Below are positions 10,451 through 18,528 of a stretch of DNA of 64,000 nucleotides, piece after piece (within the stretch, counting starts at the first letter, position 1; every line of letters starts with the position of its first letter). The position numbers and the translations under genes were made by a program. Origin of the DNA: Vibrio anguillarum (GTDB lineage: Bacteria; Pseudomonadota; Gammaproteobacteria; Enterobacterales; Vibrionaceae); assembly GCF_001989995.2 (NCBI RefSeq), contig NZ_JAHGUP010000027.1:1-64000 (forward strand), in the 5' to 3' direction. The notes under the pieces are model-generated. The model searched no databases. It saw only the letters and a list, made by a program, of their open reading frames with translations, and was not told the origin of the DNA.

Positions 10451-10684
10451 CCCGCTCGACAACCCTAACTCTGATCTTGATGGTTCTTGACTATCCACAC
10501 TTCATTTAAGGCTCGTTACAACCTCTGTTTAATTTTCAAACATTAGTTTGATTAAATTTAATTATAAAAAATCATCAAATATGCAATTTTTCTATTCTTT
10601 GGCAGGTCTTTGTCCTCGTAATGAGAATAAAAGCGCAATCAGCGCCTTATTCTATACTTGATCATAATTTGCTAAGGAGGAAGT
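10451..10684 (+). promoter_or_regulatory. Upstream region of the seven-gene accessory operon
   Basis: This AT-rich stretch has no gene and must hold the operon promoter. A TATACT hexamer at 10653-10658 could be a -10 box, without a good -35. The sequence TAATGAGAAT at 10619-10628 resembles half of a Fur box, but its other half does not match. A strong Shine-Dalgarno AGGAGG (10675-10680) precedes the first start codon. Confidence 0.45.
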
Positions 10685-11272
10685 GTGGGGCTTGCTATCG
10701 ACATTCAAACCTTTCTAACAGCCGAAAGTCATTCACTGACTTTACTATTCATCGGCGTAATTTTGCTTTCCTATTTGTTAGAGGATGTCGCTATTGTCAC
10801 CGCCGCCACACTGGCTTTGCAAAATCTCATGCCCCCCGGCTTGGCGTTGTTGGCTATTTTTGTCGGCATTGTTAGTGGCGATCTCGGTTTGTATTACTTA
10901 GGCCAAGTGGCACAACGCGTTCGTCCGCTTCGTTATCAAGCGCTGACCAATAAACATTTTCGAACCGTCCGTCGCAAACTGCACCATCATACTTTTTTAA
11001 ATCTGTTTATTATTCGCTTTGTCCCCGGCCTAAGAACGGTGGGCTTTACTTTGAGCGGCTTTTTTTCTATTCCGTTGGCGCTATTTCTGTGCTCCGTACT
11101 GACGGCCACAGCACTGTGGACACTGATCGTTTTTTCAACGCTTTATTACCTAGGGAGTCAGGTTTGGCAACAGTCCTCTCATTATCAATGGATCATTATT
11201 CCTATCGCGGTTGGGCTATTAATGCTCACTAATCGTCTTCTCAACAAATCATTTTCTAAAGGATTGTCATGA
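10685..11272 (+). CDS. DedA/VTT family inner-membrane protein
   Basis: A 195-residue protein with about five hydrophobic segments. The DedA (SNARE-associated) core motifs are present: GDLGLYYLGQ (about 62-71) and RFVPGLRTVGFTLSGFF (about 115-131), the Arg-Pro-Gly signature of the family. DedA proteins move or help flip polyprenyl-phosphate or phospholipids across the inner membrane. The start is a GTG at 10685, 4 bp after AGGAGG. It ends in a 4-bp ATGA overlap with the ATP-grasp gene, so it is the coupled first gene of the operon. Its lipid substrate is not known, but the acyltransferase at the operon end suggests a lipid made by the cluster. Confidence 0.82.
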   Translation: MGLAIDIQTFLTAESHSLTLLFIGVILLSYLLEDVAIVTAATLALQNLMPPGLALLAIFVGIVSGDLGLYYLGQVAQRVRPLRYQALTNKHFRTVRRKLHHHTFLNLFIIRFVPGLRTVGFTLSGFFSIPLALFLCSVLTATALWTLIVFSTLYYLGSQVWQQSSHYQWIIIPIAVGLLMLTNRLLNKSFSKGLS

Positions 11273-12402
11273 ACGCCAAATTAGAAATACCTTGCATTGC
11301 ACATGGCAAAATCAACGCGGGTATGCCGCTTTTAGAGCAAGACACCAAACGCAGCATTTCTCCTTATGAATTTCTGCCCAGTTGGTTTTTCTACACTCCG
11401 GTGGTGATTCAAAGCCTGCTGCAAGGGCTGCGTTATGGCAACTGGGGCTTACCCTTAATTGCAAACCCCGGCATCAAGCTCAGCGGCATGGTTGGAGAGT
11501 CAAAACACGACATTCTTAATCTAGCCGGTGAATACGCTCAGCAGTGGATATCGCCCTTTATCACCAGAACGAAAAGCCATCAAACCGCTCAGCAGCAAAC
11601 AGCACAGGCTCTGTCTGCAATGCAACAAGCATCGTTGGATTTCCCTCTTGTCGCTAAACCAGATTTAGGCTGCCGCGGCGTTGGCGTCAAACTGCTGCAA
11701 AATGAACAGCAACTGAGTGACTACATTCAATCATTCCCGATTAATGCCCGTTTTTTACTGCAACAAAAAGCGCCGTATCAGGCTGAAGCTGGCGTGTTTT
11801 ATGTGCGCTATCCCGGTGAGGCTCAAGGCAACATTATTTCCATCACGCTCAAGTACGCCCCGTTTGTCACTGGGGATGGCATTCACACTTTAAAGCAGTT
11901 AATTGAACGCTGCCCACGCGCGGGGCAACTCCCTCACCTCTATTTTCCTCGCCACCTTGAGAAGCTCGATTGGGTTCTTGAAGCAGGGCAGGAGTTTCAA
12001 CTCGCCTTTGCGGGCAGCCATAGTCGCGGATCGATTTTCCGCAATGGTAACCGTTACATTACTCGCGCTCTCACCAACAAGTTAGATGAGATTTTTAACA
12101 ATGTTGACGGGTTTCACTATGGGCGGCTCGATATCAAGTTTGCCAATATTCACCAATTGATGGCTGGAGAACAGTTCACGATTTTGGAAATCAATGGCGC
12201 AAGCAGTGAAGCCGCTCATATTTGGGATAGAGAAACACCGCTGCGAGAGATCTTCTCGACCTTACTCAGACAGTACCGAATCTTATTCGACATTGGCGCG
12301 CAACAGCGAAAGTTAGGCCATCAAACACCCAAAATGGCTGAACTGCTGAACGCTTGGCGCAAAGAAAAGGCCTTAACCGAACACTACCCAAGCACGGATT
12401 AA
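11269..12402 (+). CDS. ATP-grasp domain protein (D-Ala-D-Ala ligase-like), substrate unknown
   Basis: A 377-residue soluble protein. The ATP-grasp core is visible: FPLVAKPDLGCRGVGVKLL (about 125-143, nucleotide-binding lysine and glycine loop), a Lys at ISITLKYAP, and the metal-binding pair in YGRLDIKF (about 283-290) and FTILEINGASSE (about 301-312). These enzymes activate a carboxylate as an acyl-phosphate and join it to an amine. The N-terminal 110 residues do not match a ligase substrate domain I recognise and contain a hydrophobic patch (YEFLPSWFFYTPVVIQSLL) that may contact membrane. It is coupled to the DedA gene by ATGA. In this operon it may attach an amino acid to a lipid or head group; that is inference. 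Confidence 0.72.
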   Translation: MNAKLEIPCIAHGKINAGMPLLEQDTKRSISPYEFLPSWFFYTPVVIQSLLQGLRYGNWGLPLIANPGIKLSGMVGESKHDILNLAGEYAQQWISPFITRTKSHQTAQQQTAQALSAMQQASLDFPLVAKPDLGCRGVGVKLLQNEQQLSDYIQSFPINARFLLQQKAPYQAEAGVFYVRYPGEAQGNIISITLKYAPFVTGDGIHTLKQLIERCPRAGQLPHLYFPRHLEKLDWVLEAGQEFQLAFAGSHSRGSIFRNGNRYITRALTNKLDEIFNNVDGFHYGRLDIKFANIHQLMAGEQFTILEINGASSEAAHIWDRETPLREIFSTLLRQYRILFDIGAQQRKLGHQTPKMAELLNAWRKEKALTEHYPSTD

Positions 12403-12436
12403 CCTTATCCATAAGAACAATCATAGGGATAGAAAT

Positions 12437-12985
12437 ATGTTTGCAATCACCACAAGTTCACAACAAAGCGCATCGCAGCCTAATCATGCCCCCGTGATCC
12501 AAGGCGGCATTGAAACACTGGAGCAAGCGCACCAGTTTCTCGAACAGTTAGAAGATAGGCACTACACCCACTTAGCCACGCCAATTGTCGCCAGTTCAGT
12601 GGGGCAACATTTTCGTCATTGGTTGGATCTGTTTCATGCGCTGGCTAACTCAACTAGCACTATTGATTACAACCAACGCCGTCGGGGCCACCTCGTTGAG
12701 ACGTCCCGCGCTGCGGCCTTGGCCGAAATTGAGTATTTAATTCAATGGTTAACGCAGTGCTCGGCCTCACTCCAAAAATCCGTTACGGTACTTGTTGAAA
12801 CCTCATTGCAGGAAACGCAAGTGTGCTCTCTCTCATCAACATGGGAGCGAGAGTTAAGCTTCGCCACTTTGCATGCACAGCACCATTTTGCGATGGCTAA
12901 AGTGGTCGCTCATTTGCTGCATGTAGAAACCGATGCCGCTTTCGGCTTAGCGCCAGCCACGGCCTCCTTCATTCGGGGGCAATAA
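12437..12985 (+). CDS. DinB-like (YfiT/DUF664) four-helix protein
   Basis: A 182-residue predicted helical bundle. Histidines fall where the DinB/YfiT metal triad does: HFRHWLDLFHAL (about 58-69) and ATLHAQHHFAMAKVVAHLL (about 139-157). This superfamily includes metal-dependent thiol transferases and many uncharacterised proteins; it is not the DNA polymerase also called DinB. It starts 34 bp after the ATP-grasp gene with GGGATAG as a weak ribosome site, and is separated from the next gene by a single base. Reaction and substrate are unknown. Confidence 0.65.
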   Translation: MFAITTSSQQSASQPNHAPVIQGGIETLEQAHQFLEQLEDRHYTHLATPIVASSVGQHFRHWLDLFHALANSTSTIDYNQRRRGHLVETSRAAALAEIEYLIQWLTQCSASLQKSVTVLVETSLQETQVCSLSSTWERELSFATLHAQHHFAMAKVVAHLLHVETDAAFGLAPATASFIRGQ

Positions 12986-12986
12986 C

Positions 12987-13754
12987 ATGTGCTCAGTTTC
13001 TTGGTTACTCGACAAACACGGCTATCATCTGTTTTTTAACCGTGATGAACAAAAAAACCGCCCATTAGCGTTGCCGCCTAAACAATACACGCAAGCTGGT
13101 GTTGAAGTGTTGATGCCGATTGATCCTGCCGGTGGAGGCAGTTGGATCAGCCTTAATGAATGCGGTTTGGCTTTGTGCTTGCTCAATAATTACCAAGGTA
13201 AAATCCCCCAAGGAGCCGATGCCGAACGCTTAGTGAGCCGCGGTCAATTGCTTAAGCATTTATCCAGTCAAGTCAGTGTCGAGAAGGTTATCCAAGCGTT
13301 TACACAGCTTAATCTTCAGCAATTTGCACCATTCACTTTGCTTGCTTTCGACCCTAATTTAACTGATGTACAAGGCAATGTAATGGCTCTGGCGTGGAAT
13401 GGTGAACAGAGCCAAATTGCGGTGACGCAATCGCCTCTATTTTCATCCAGTGCCGATTTAGAACAGGTGAAACACTACCGCTCACAGCTCTATCAAGCTT
13501 TAATCGCTGAGGAAGATAGTGTGCAACAGCGACTAAAGTTTCACACCCACCACCATGTCGCCCATCCACATTGGGCACCCTGTATGCATCGTCAAGATGC
13601 GCACACCGTTAGCTTTACCTATTTACGCGTCACACAACAGCAGCAGTATATGACCTATATCTCAGGTTCACCTTGCTTACAGCTCAGTGAGACATCACTC
13701 CACCAGCAGCGCGATGAGATCGACAAAACCACGCCTTGGGTCGCCAATTTATGA
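12987..13754 (+). CDS. NRDE/TANGO2 family protein
   Basis: A 255-residue protein that begins MCSVSWLL and has NRDE at residues 17-20 (FFNRDEQKNR), the motif that names the family. The N-terminal Cys2 is conserved and resembles an Ntn-hydrolase nucleophile exposed after Met removal. GGGSWISLNECGLALCLLNNY (in two parts, about residues 49-69) is the second family block. Animal TANGO2/HRG-9 is linked to haem or lipid handling; bacterial members have no settled role. One base separates it from the DinB-like gene, so the two are likely translated together. Cytoplasmic by sequence. Confidence 0.8.
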   Translation: MCSVSWLLDKHGYHLFFNRDEQKNRPLALPPKQYTQAGVEVLMPIDPAGGGSWISLNECGLALCLLNNYQGKIPQGADAERLVSRGQLLKHLSSQVSVEKVIQAFTQLNLQQFAPFTLLAFDPNLTDVQGNVMALAWNGEQSQIAVTQSPLFSSSADLEQVKHYRSQLYQALIAEEDSVQQRLKFHTHHHVAHPHWAPCMHRQDAHTVSFTYLRVTQQQQYMTYISGSPCLQLSETSLHQQRDEIDKTTPWVANL

Positions 13755-13764
13755 GGAATCAACA

Positions 13765-14202
13765 ATGAAACGTTTACTAGGACTATTACTACTAATTGTC
13801 AGCAGCGTGAGCCTCGCTGAGGATGAAATTTACACCAGCTTTCTGAGCAATAAAGCGCTGAGTGGCTATGACACCGTCGCCTACTTCACCGAAGGAGAGC
13901 CAGTAAAAGGTTCCTCCGATTTTTCGACCCTTTATAAAAATGCGCAGTGGTATTTTTCTTCAAAAGAGAACCTTGAACTGTTTCTGAATAACCCTAACCA
14001 ATATGCGCCGCAGTATGGCGGCTACTGCGCTTGGGCCGTCTCTGAAAAGAACGATTTTGCTCCGGGAGATCCCAATCAATGGGCGATTGTCGACGGCAAG
14101 CTCTATCTCAATTACGACAAAAAGATCAAAACATTATGGGATGCCAACCAAGCGGTGCACATCCAACAAGCCGATAAAAATTGGCCCAATTTAATTAAGT
14201 AG
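13765..14202 (+). CDS. Secreted YHS-domain protein
   Basis: A 145-residue protein with a signal peptide (MKRLLGLLLLIVSSVSLAE) and a single YHS-type domain: GYDTVAYFTEGEPVKGS, WYFSSKENLELFLNNP, and YAPQYGGYCAWAVS. Related proteins are periplasmic and have been proposed to bind metal, but this is not proven. The ATG at 13765, 10 bp after the NRDE stop and behind GAGGAA, is chosen because it gives the signal peptide; the frame is open further upstream but only inside the previous gene. It is followed 10 bp later by the DoxX-like gene. Confidence 0.82.
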   Translation: MKRLLGLLLLIVSSVSLAEDEIYTSFLSNKALSGYDTVAYFTEGEPVKGSSDFSTLYKNAQWYFSSKENLELFLNNPNQYAPQYGGYCAWAVSEKNDFAPGDPNQWAIVDGKLYLNYDKKIKTLWDANQAVHIQQADKNWPNLIK

Positions 14203-14212
14203 GAGCTACACC

Positions 14213-14665
14213 ATGACGTTTAAAGCTAGCCAGCATCTTCCCTCACTCTTGATTGCGTTTGTTTTTATTCAATCGCTTGTCTTTAAGTTTTCCGGCTCTT
14301 ACGAAACCAACTATATTTTTGGCACCTTAGGTGCGTGGTCTGGCCTCGGTTGGTTTGCTGTGTATGGCGGATATTTAATCGGAACGGCTGAACTGATAGC
14401 CTCTATTTTGCTGTTTAGCCGCTGGCATGGCCTTGGTGCACTGATGAGCGTCGGCATTATGAGTGGTGCGATTTTCTTTCATTTATTTACGCCTCTTGGC
14501 ATTGTGATGCCAGAGTTTAACCAAGTAGGAGAAGTGGTCGGCAATGATAGCGGCCTGCTATTTGCGATGGCTTGCCTTGTTTGGTTGTGTGCGGCTTTTT
14601 TGGTGCGACGAGATCTCAAAAACGGTGATGGTTTATTGCACCAGTGGCTGAATAAAGGAGTGTAA
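14213..14665 (+). CDS. DoxX-like small integral membrane protein
   Basis: A 150-residue protein with four predicted transmembrane helices (about residues 10-28, 46-68, 75-97 and 111-131). The layout and FKFSGSYETNY and GWFAVYGGYLIGTAEL segments resemble the DoxX/DoxD family of respiratory or redox-linked membrane proteins. It lies between the secreted YHS protein and the acyltransferase gene, with GGAGCTA as its ribosome site. Function in the operon is unknown; a membrane partner for the periplasmic YHS protein is plausible. Confidence 0.65.
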   Translation: MTFKASQHLPSLLIAFVFIQSLVFKFSGSYETNYIFGTLGAWSGLGWFAVYGGYLIGTAELIASILLFSRWHGLGALMSVGIMSGAIFFHLFTPLGIVMPEFNQVGEVVGNDSGLLFAMACLVWLCAAFLVRRDLKNGDGLLHQWLNKGV

Positions 14666-14669
14666 TTAT

Positions 14670-16439
14670 ATGCTAGCCAGTCCTTTTCGTTTACCACGAC
14701 ACACTCCATTTGGCGTCGCAGAATCGATTGTTGAATGGGCCTCTGGTCTTGCAACACTGGATAAACTGTATCAGCAGCGTCCTGCCAAACCCTCTTGCTT
14801 TGAGTTTATGCGCTACACGCTAGCGGCACTCAATATCGAATATCGCCTTGCTTTAGGCAGCATCGATAACATTCCACAAACAGGCCCAGTGGTGATCGTC
14901 GCTAACCACCCGCTGGGCGCAATTGAAGGGGTGATATTAGCCGATTTAATTGGTTCAGTACGCACCGATATTAAAGTGCTGGCGAATCAGTTGCTAAAGC
15001 GCCTGCCTGAAATTAGTGAACTCTTTATCGGTGTCGATGTGTTCAATAGCAAAAGTGCTCGCAGCACCAATGCGCAAGCCATTCGAGATGCGAACCTTCA
15101 TTTGGCTCAAGGTGGCTTATTGATTATCTTCCCCGCAGGTGAGGTATCTACTTACCCCAAAGGATCGCAAACACTGTCGGATATCGAATGGAGTCAATCC
15201 GTCGCCAAATTTGTTAAACGCGCCCAAGCCACCACCGTCCCGATCTTTATTAATGGTAAAAATAGCACTCTGTTTTATCAAGCGGGGCGAATTCATCCAC
15301 TACTGCGAACGGCATTGCTCGGCCGCGAGCTACTGAATAAGCAGGCGCACAACATTGAAATTTCCATCGGCAATCCCATCCCCTATTCCGAAGTAAAAGC
15401 ATTTGAACAGGAACGAGACATTGTTCATTATCTGCGTCTCAATACCTATTTAATGAGTGCAGCACCTTCCGCAACGCAATCCTCACCAGAGTTAGTGACA
15501 TCGCCCCTCCCTATTATTAATTCGCTTACCGCAGAGAAACTCGAGCAAGATCTCGCCGCGCTGCCAAGCGAAAGCAAGCTCTTAGAGCAAGGTGATTGGA
15601 TTGTCTATTGCGCCGCAAGCGAGCAGTTACCCCACATACTGCAAGAGATTGGTCGAATTCGTGAAGAGAGTTTTCGCGCCGTAGGTGAAGGAAGCGGCTT
15701 AGCTTGTGATCTTGATGAGTATGATCGCCATTACTACCAGCTCTTTGTTTGGCACAAGAAAGACCGTCAAATTGTTGGAGCTTATCGATTGGGGTTAGTG
15801 GATAAACTGATAGCGAAGCAAGGGTTAGCAGGGCTCTATTCCCGTAGCTTATTTCAGTATGATGAAGCCTTCATCAACACACTCGATACCAGTATTGAGC
15901 TAGGCCGCTCGGTGGTTTCCTCGAAATACCAGCGCAACCTCAACTCACTGTTAATGCTGTGGAAAGGTATTGCTGCGTTTGTCGCGCGTCATCCACAATA
16001 CACGCACTTGTTTGGCCCAGTAAGCATTAGCAACGATTACAGCCACACCGCGCGACAATTAATGGCCGCAACACTCTCTATTCATCATTATGATCATGAA
16101 AAGGCAACCTTGGTTTCACCTTCCACTCCACTACGGAGCAATGGGAACACATTTTGGCAAACCAACTTGCTCTCCTCTTTGGCAAGCATTTCTCTGCTGT
16201 CGAAAGTGTTAGCGAAAATGGAAAATGGCAAGGGCCTTCCTGTATTGCTGCGCCAATATTTAGGGATGAATGGCAAGCTCGTCTGTTTTAATGTCGACCC
16301 CGCGTTTAACAATGCGTTAGATGGCTTAATTGTGGTGAACTTGAAACAAGTTCCGCTGCATACATTGGCAAAATACATGGGTAAGGAGCAAGCCAGCGCT
16401 TATTTGGATTCGACACCTTTCAGTTCAAAGCCCTCATAA
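14670..16439 (+). CDS. OlsF-like bifunctional acyltransferase (ornithine/aminolipid synthesis)
   Basis: A 589-residue fusion. The N-terminal half (about residues 50-260) is a PlsC-like lysophospholipid acyltransferase with ANHPLGAIEG (H80, E86) and FPAGEVSTYPKG. The C-terminal half (about 290-545) is an OlsB-like GNAT N-acyltransferase with IREESFRAVGEG, GAYRLG and ELGRSVV. This order, O-acyltransferase then N-acyltransferase, is that of OlsF, which makes ornithine lipids from ornithine in some gammaproteobacteria, including Vibrio. The ATG at 14670 is preceded by AAAGGAG. It is the last gene of the operon, 4 bp after the DoxX-like gene. Whether ornithine or another amine is the acceptor cannot be told; the ATP-grasp partner suggests a modified product. 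Confidence 0.8.
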   Translation: MLASPFRLPRHTPFGVAESIVEWASGLATLDKLYQQRPAKPSCFEFMRYTLAALNIEYRLALGSIDNIPQTGPVVIVANHPLGAIEGVILADLIGSVRTDIKVLANQLLKRLPEISELFIGVDVFNSKSARSTNAQAIRDANLHLAQGGLLIIFPAGEVSTYPKGSQTLSDIEWSQSVAKFVKRAQATTVPIFINGKNSTLFYQAGRIHPLLRTALLGRELLNKQAHNIEISIGNPIPYSEVKAFEQERDIVHYLRLNTYLMSAAPSATQSSPELVTSPLPIINSLTAEKLEQDLAALPSESKLLEQGDWIVYCAASEQLPHILQEIGRIREESFRAVGEGSGLACDLDEYDRHYYQLFVWHKKDRQIVGAYRLGLVDKLIAKQGLAGLYSRSLFQYDEAFINTLDTSIELGRSVVSSKYQRNLNSLLMLWKGIAAFVARHPQYTHLFGPVSISNDYSHTARQLMAATLSIHHYDHEKATLVSPSTPLRSNGNTFWQTNLLSSLASISLLSKVLAKMENGKGLPVLLRQYLGMNGKLVCFNVDPAFNNALDGLIVVNLKQVPLHTLAKYMGKEQASAYLDSTPFSSKPS

Positions 16440-16444
16440 ACGCA

Positions 16445-16471
16445 AAAGCCAGCGAGTTGTTCGCTGGCTTT
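16445..16471. terminator. Bidirectional terminator between the accessory operon and dbpA
   Basis: Stem AAAGCCAGCGA (16445-16455) and TCGCTGGCTTT (16461-16471), 5-base loop. It has a T-rich tail on both strands and lies between convergent stops only 51 bp apart. Confidence 0.8.
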
Positions 16472-16489
16472 AATTCTAAATGAAGGGGC

Positions 16490-17875
16490 TTATTTTAGAA
16501 GGCGTGCTCTAAATTGGCGTCCTTTCATCTTACCGCTTTCCATTTTCTTCAGTGCTTTTTTCGCCACCGATTTATGGACTGCAACGTAGCTGCGCATCGG
16601 TAACATGTTAATTTTACCGACATATTGACCGTCAATACCGTCGTTACTGGTCAAGGCCCCTAGAATATCTCCCGGGCGTACTTTCTGCTTTTTACCGCCA
16701 TCAATCTGGATAGTGACCATATTGGCTTGATAAGGCGCGTTGTTTAACGCACTGGCATCAGGCAATTTAGCAGGTTCGATGGGCATATCCATATATTCAT
16801 CAATCATCGCCACTCGGTGCATTTCACTGTCACTGAAGAAGCTAAAAGCTAAACCTTTACTGCCCGCTCGGCCAGTACGCCCAATGCGGTGCACGTGCAC
16901 TTCAGGATCACGTGATAACTCAAAGTTAAATACTGCATCTAAGTTATCCACATCAAGGCCACGTGCCGCCACATCGGTTGCAACTAAAATGGAGATACTT
17001 TTATTAGCAAACTGCACCAAAGCTTGGTCACGGTCACGCTGCTCTAAATCACCATGCAGTTCCACCACACTAAAGCCCTTGTGATGTAGATCTTCAGCAA
17101 CACTTTGTACTTCTTTCTTTGTATTACAGAACACCACGGCAGATTCAGGCTGATGGTGTAAAAGCAGTAGTTCTAACGCGCGATCACGCGCCTCTGTACC
17201 CTCTACTTTATAAAAATATTGCTGAATGCTGGACGTATCATGGGTGGATTCAACTTTGACCATTTCAGGCTCACGCATAATCCGCTGCGCAATTTGTTTG
17301 ATTTGATTTGGGAACGTAGCACTAAACAGCAATGTTTGACGGCTGGTTGGCGTTTCATTGATGATCGCATCCAGCGCTTCTTGGAAACCCATTTCGAGCA
17401 TTCGGTCCGCTTCATCAAGCACTAACGTATTGAGTTCAGAGAGATCGATACGACCTTTGTCTAAATGGTCAAGAATACGCCCCGGAGTACCAACCAAAAT
17501 ATGTGCACCGTGCTCTAACGAACCAATTTGTGGCCCCATTGGCATGCCGCCACACAAGGTGAGCACTTTAATATTATGAATGGCGCGGCCGAGTGTGCGA
17601 ATATCCGTTGCGACTTGATCGGCTAACTCCCGCGTTGGGCATAGCACCAAAGCTTGAACGCGAAAACGCTTAACGTTGAGGTTAGATAATACGCCTAAAC
17701 CAAACGCTGCTGTTTTTCCTGAGCCTGTTTTTCCTTGGCCAATCACATCCTTACCCGCCAAAATGGTTGGCAAGCTTAACGCCTGAATCGGCGTCATCTT
17801 GGTGTATCCCAAAGTATCGAGGTTAGAAAGAAGTTCTGGTTGTAGATTTACCGTTGAAAAAGAGAGATTACTCAA
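16490..17875 (-). CDS. dbpA: ATP-dependent RNA helicase DbpA
   Basis: A 461-residue DEAD-box helicase. Motifs in order: Q motif with PIQALSLP, motif I GQGKTGSGKT (about 47-56), Ia PTRELA, Ib TPGR, II DEAD, III SAT, V ATDVAARGLD, VI HRIGRTGRAG. The C-terminal domain (about residues 385-461, KVRPGDILGAL and MLPMRSYVAVHKSVAKKAL) is the DbpA RNA-binding module that recognises 23S rRNA hairpin 92, which marks it as DbpA rather than another DEAD protein. It acts in large-subunit assembly. Monocistronic on the minus strand. Confidence 0.95.
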   Translation of the reverse strand: MSNLSFSTVNLQPELLSNLDTLGYTKMTPIQALSLPTILAGKDVIGQGKTGSGKTAAFGLGVLSNLNVKRFRVQALVLCPTRELADQVATDIRTLGRAIHNIKVLTLCGGMPMGPQIGSLEHGAHILVGTPGRILDHLDKGRIDLSELNTLVLDEADRMLEMGFQEALDAIINETPTSRQTLLFSATFPNQIKQIAQRIMREPEMVKVESTHDTSSIQQYFYKVEGTEARDRALELLLLHHQPESAVVFCNTKKEVQSVAEDLHHKGFSVVELHGDLEQRDRDQALVQFANKSISILVATDVAARGLDVDNLDAVFNFELSRDPEVHVHRIGRTGRAGSKGLAFSFFSDSEMHRVAMIDEYMDMPIEPAKLPDASALNNAPYQANMVTIQIDGGKKQKVRPGDILGALTSNDGIDGQYVGKINMLPMRSYVAVHKSVAKKALKKMESGKMKGRQFRARLLK

Positions 17876-18052
17876 GAGACCGTCCTTTCGTTAGACGAAA
17901 ATTAAACGCCTATTATCGTTATTTAACCTCGTGTGGCTAGTGAATCTTTATTTATCATTCATCAAGTTTGTAGCTCACTCTTAACCTTTGTTAATGAATC
18001 ATGCACTTAAGCTTGATAGAGTAACGACATCCATTTTTAAAGAGGCACTACG

Positions 18053-18505
18053 ATGATTACTTGGCACTGTCTTTCATTCTCACAATTAACCACTCATCAA
18101 CTTTATGCACTACTTAAACTGCGCGTCGATGTCTTTGTGGTCGAACAAACCTGTCCTTACCCTGAATTGGATAATAAAGATATTCAGCCGGGTGTTTTTC
18201 ATTTAATTGGTGAACAGGATCAGCAGATTGTTGCCTGCGCGCGCTTGCTCCCTACGGGGATTAGCTACCCAAGTGTCAGCATTGGTCGCATTGCAACCCA
18301 AAAAGAAGCGAGAGGAAATGGCCTTGGACACCAATTAATGCAGCAAGCATTAGCCGAATGCCAGAAGCTGTGGCCCAATCAAGATATTGAAATTGGTGCA
18401 CAGCACTATCTTGCTAGCTTCTATCAAAGTTATGGTTTTCAACAAACGTCGGCGATGTATCTAGAAGATGATATCCCGCATATCGACATGCAGCTCAGCA
18501 AGTAA
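18053..18505 (+). CDS. elaA: ElaA-like GNAT N-acetyltransferase
   Basis: A 150-residue acetyltransferase. The start WHCLSFSQLTTHQLYALLKLR and the later VFVVEQTCPYPELDNKD are characteristic of ElaA (quoted in separate pieces of 20 residues or fewer). The acetyl-CoA loop is IATQKEARGNGLGHQLM (about 83-99). The substrate of ElaA is unknown. The ATG at 18053 follows AGAGGCAC. It is a short single-gene unit convergent with the OapA-like gene, whose stop is 24 bp away. Confidence 0.88.
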   Translation: MITWHCLSFSQLTTHQLYALLKLRVDVFVVEQTCPYPELDNKDIQPGVFHLIGEQDQQIVACARLLPTGISYPSVSIGRIATQKEARGNGLGHQLMQQALAECQKLWPNQDIEIGAQHYLASFYQSYGFQQTSAMYLEDDIPHIDMQLSK

Positions 18506-18528
18506 ATAGCCCCCTTGATCAAAGCGTG

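Noticed and set aside
10621..10875. 84-residue plus-strand frame at the start of the accessory operon
   Set aside because: It overlaps the DedA gene in another frame; only the DedA frame has membrane helices, family motifs and the AGGAGG site.
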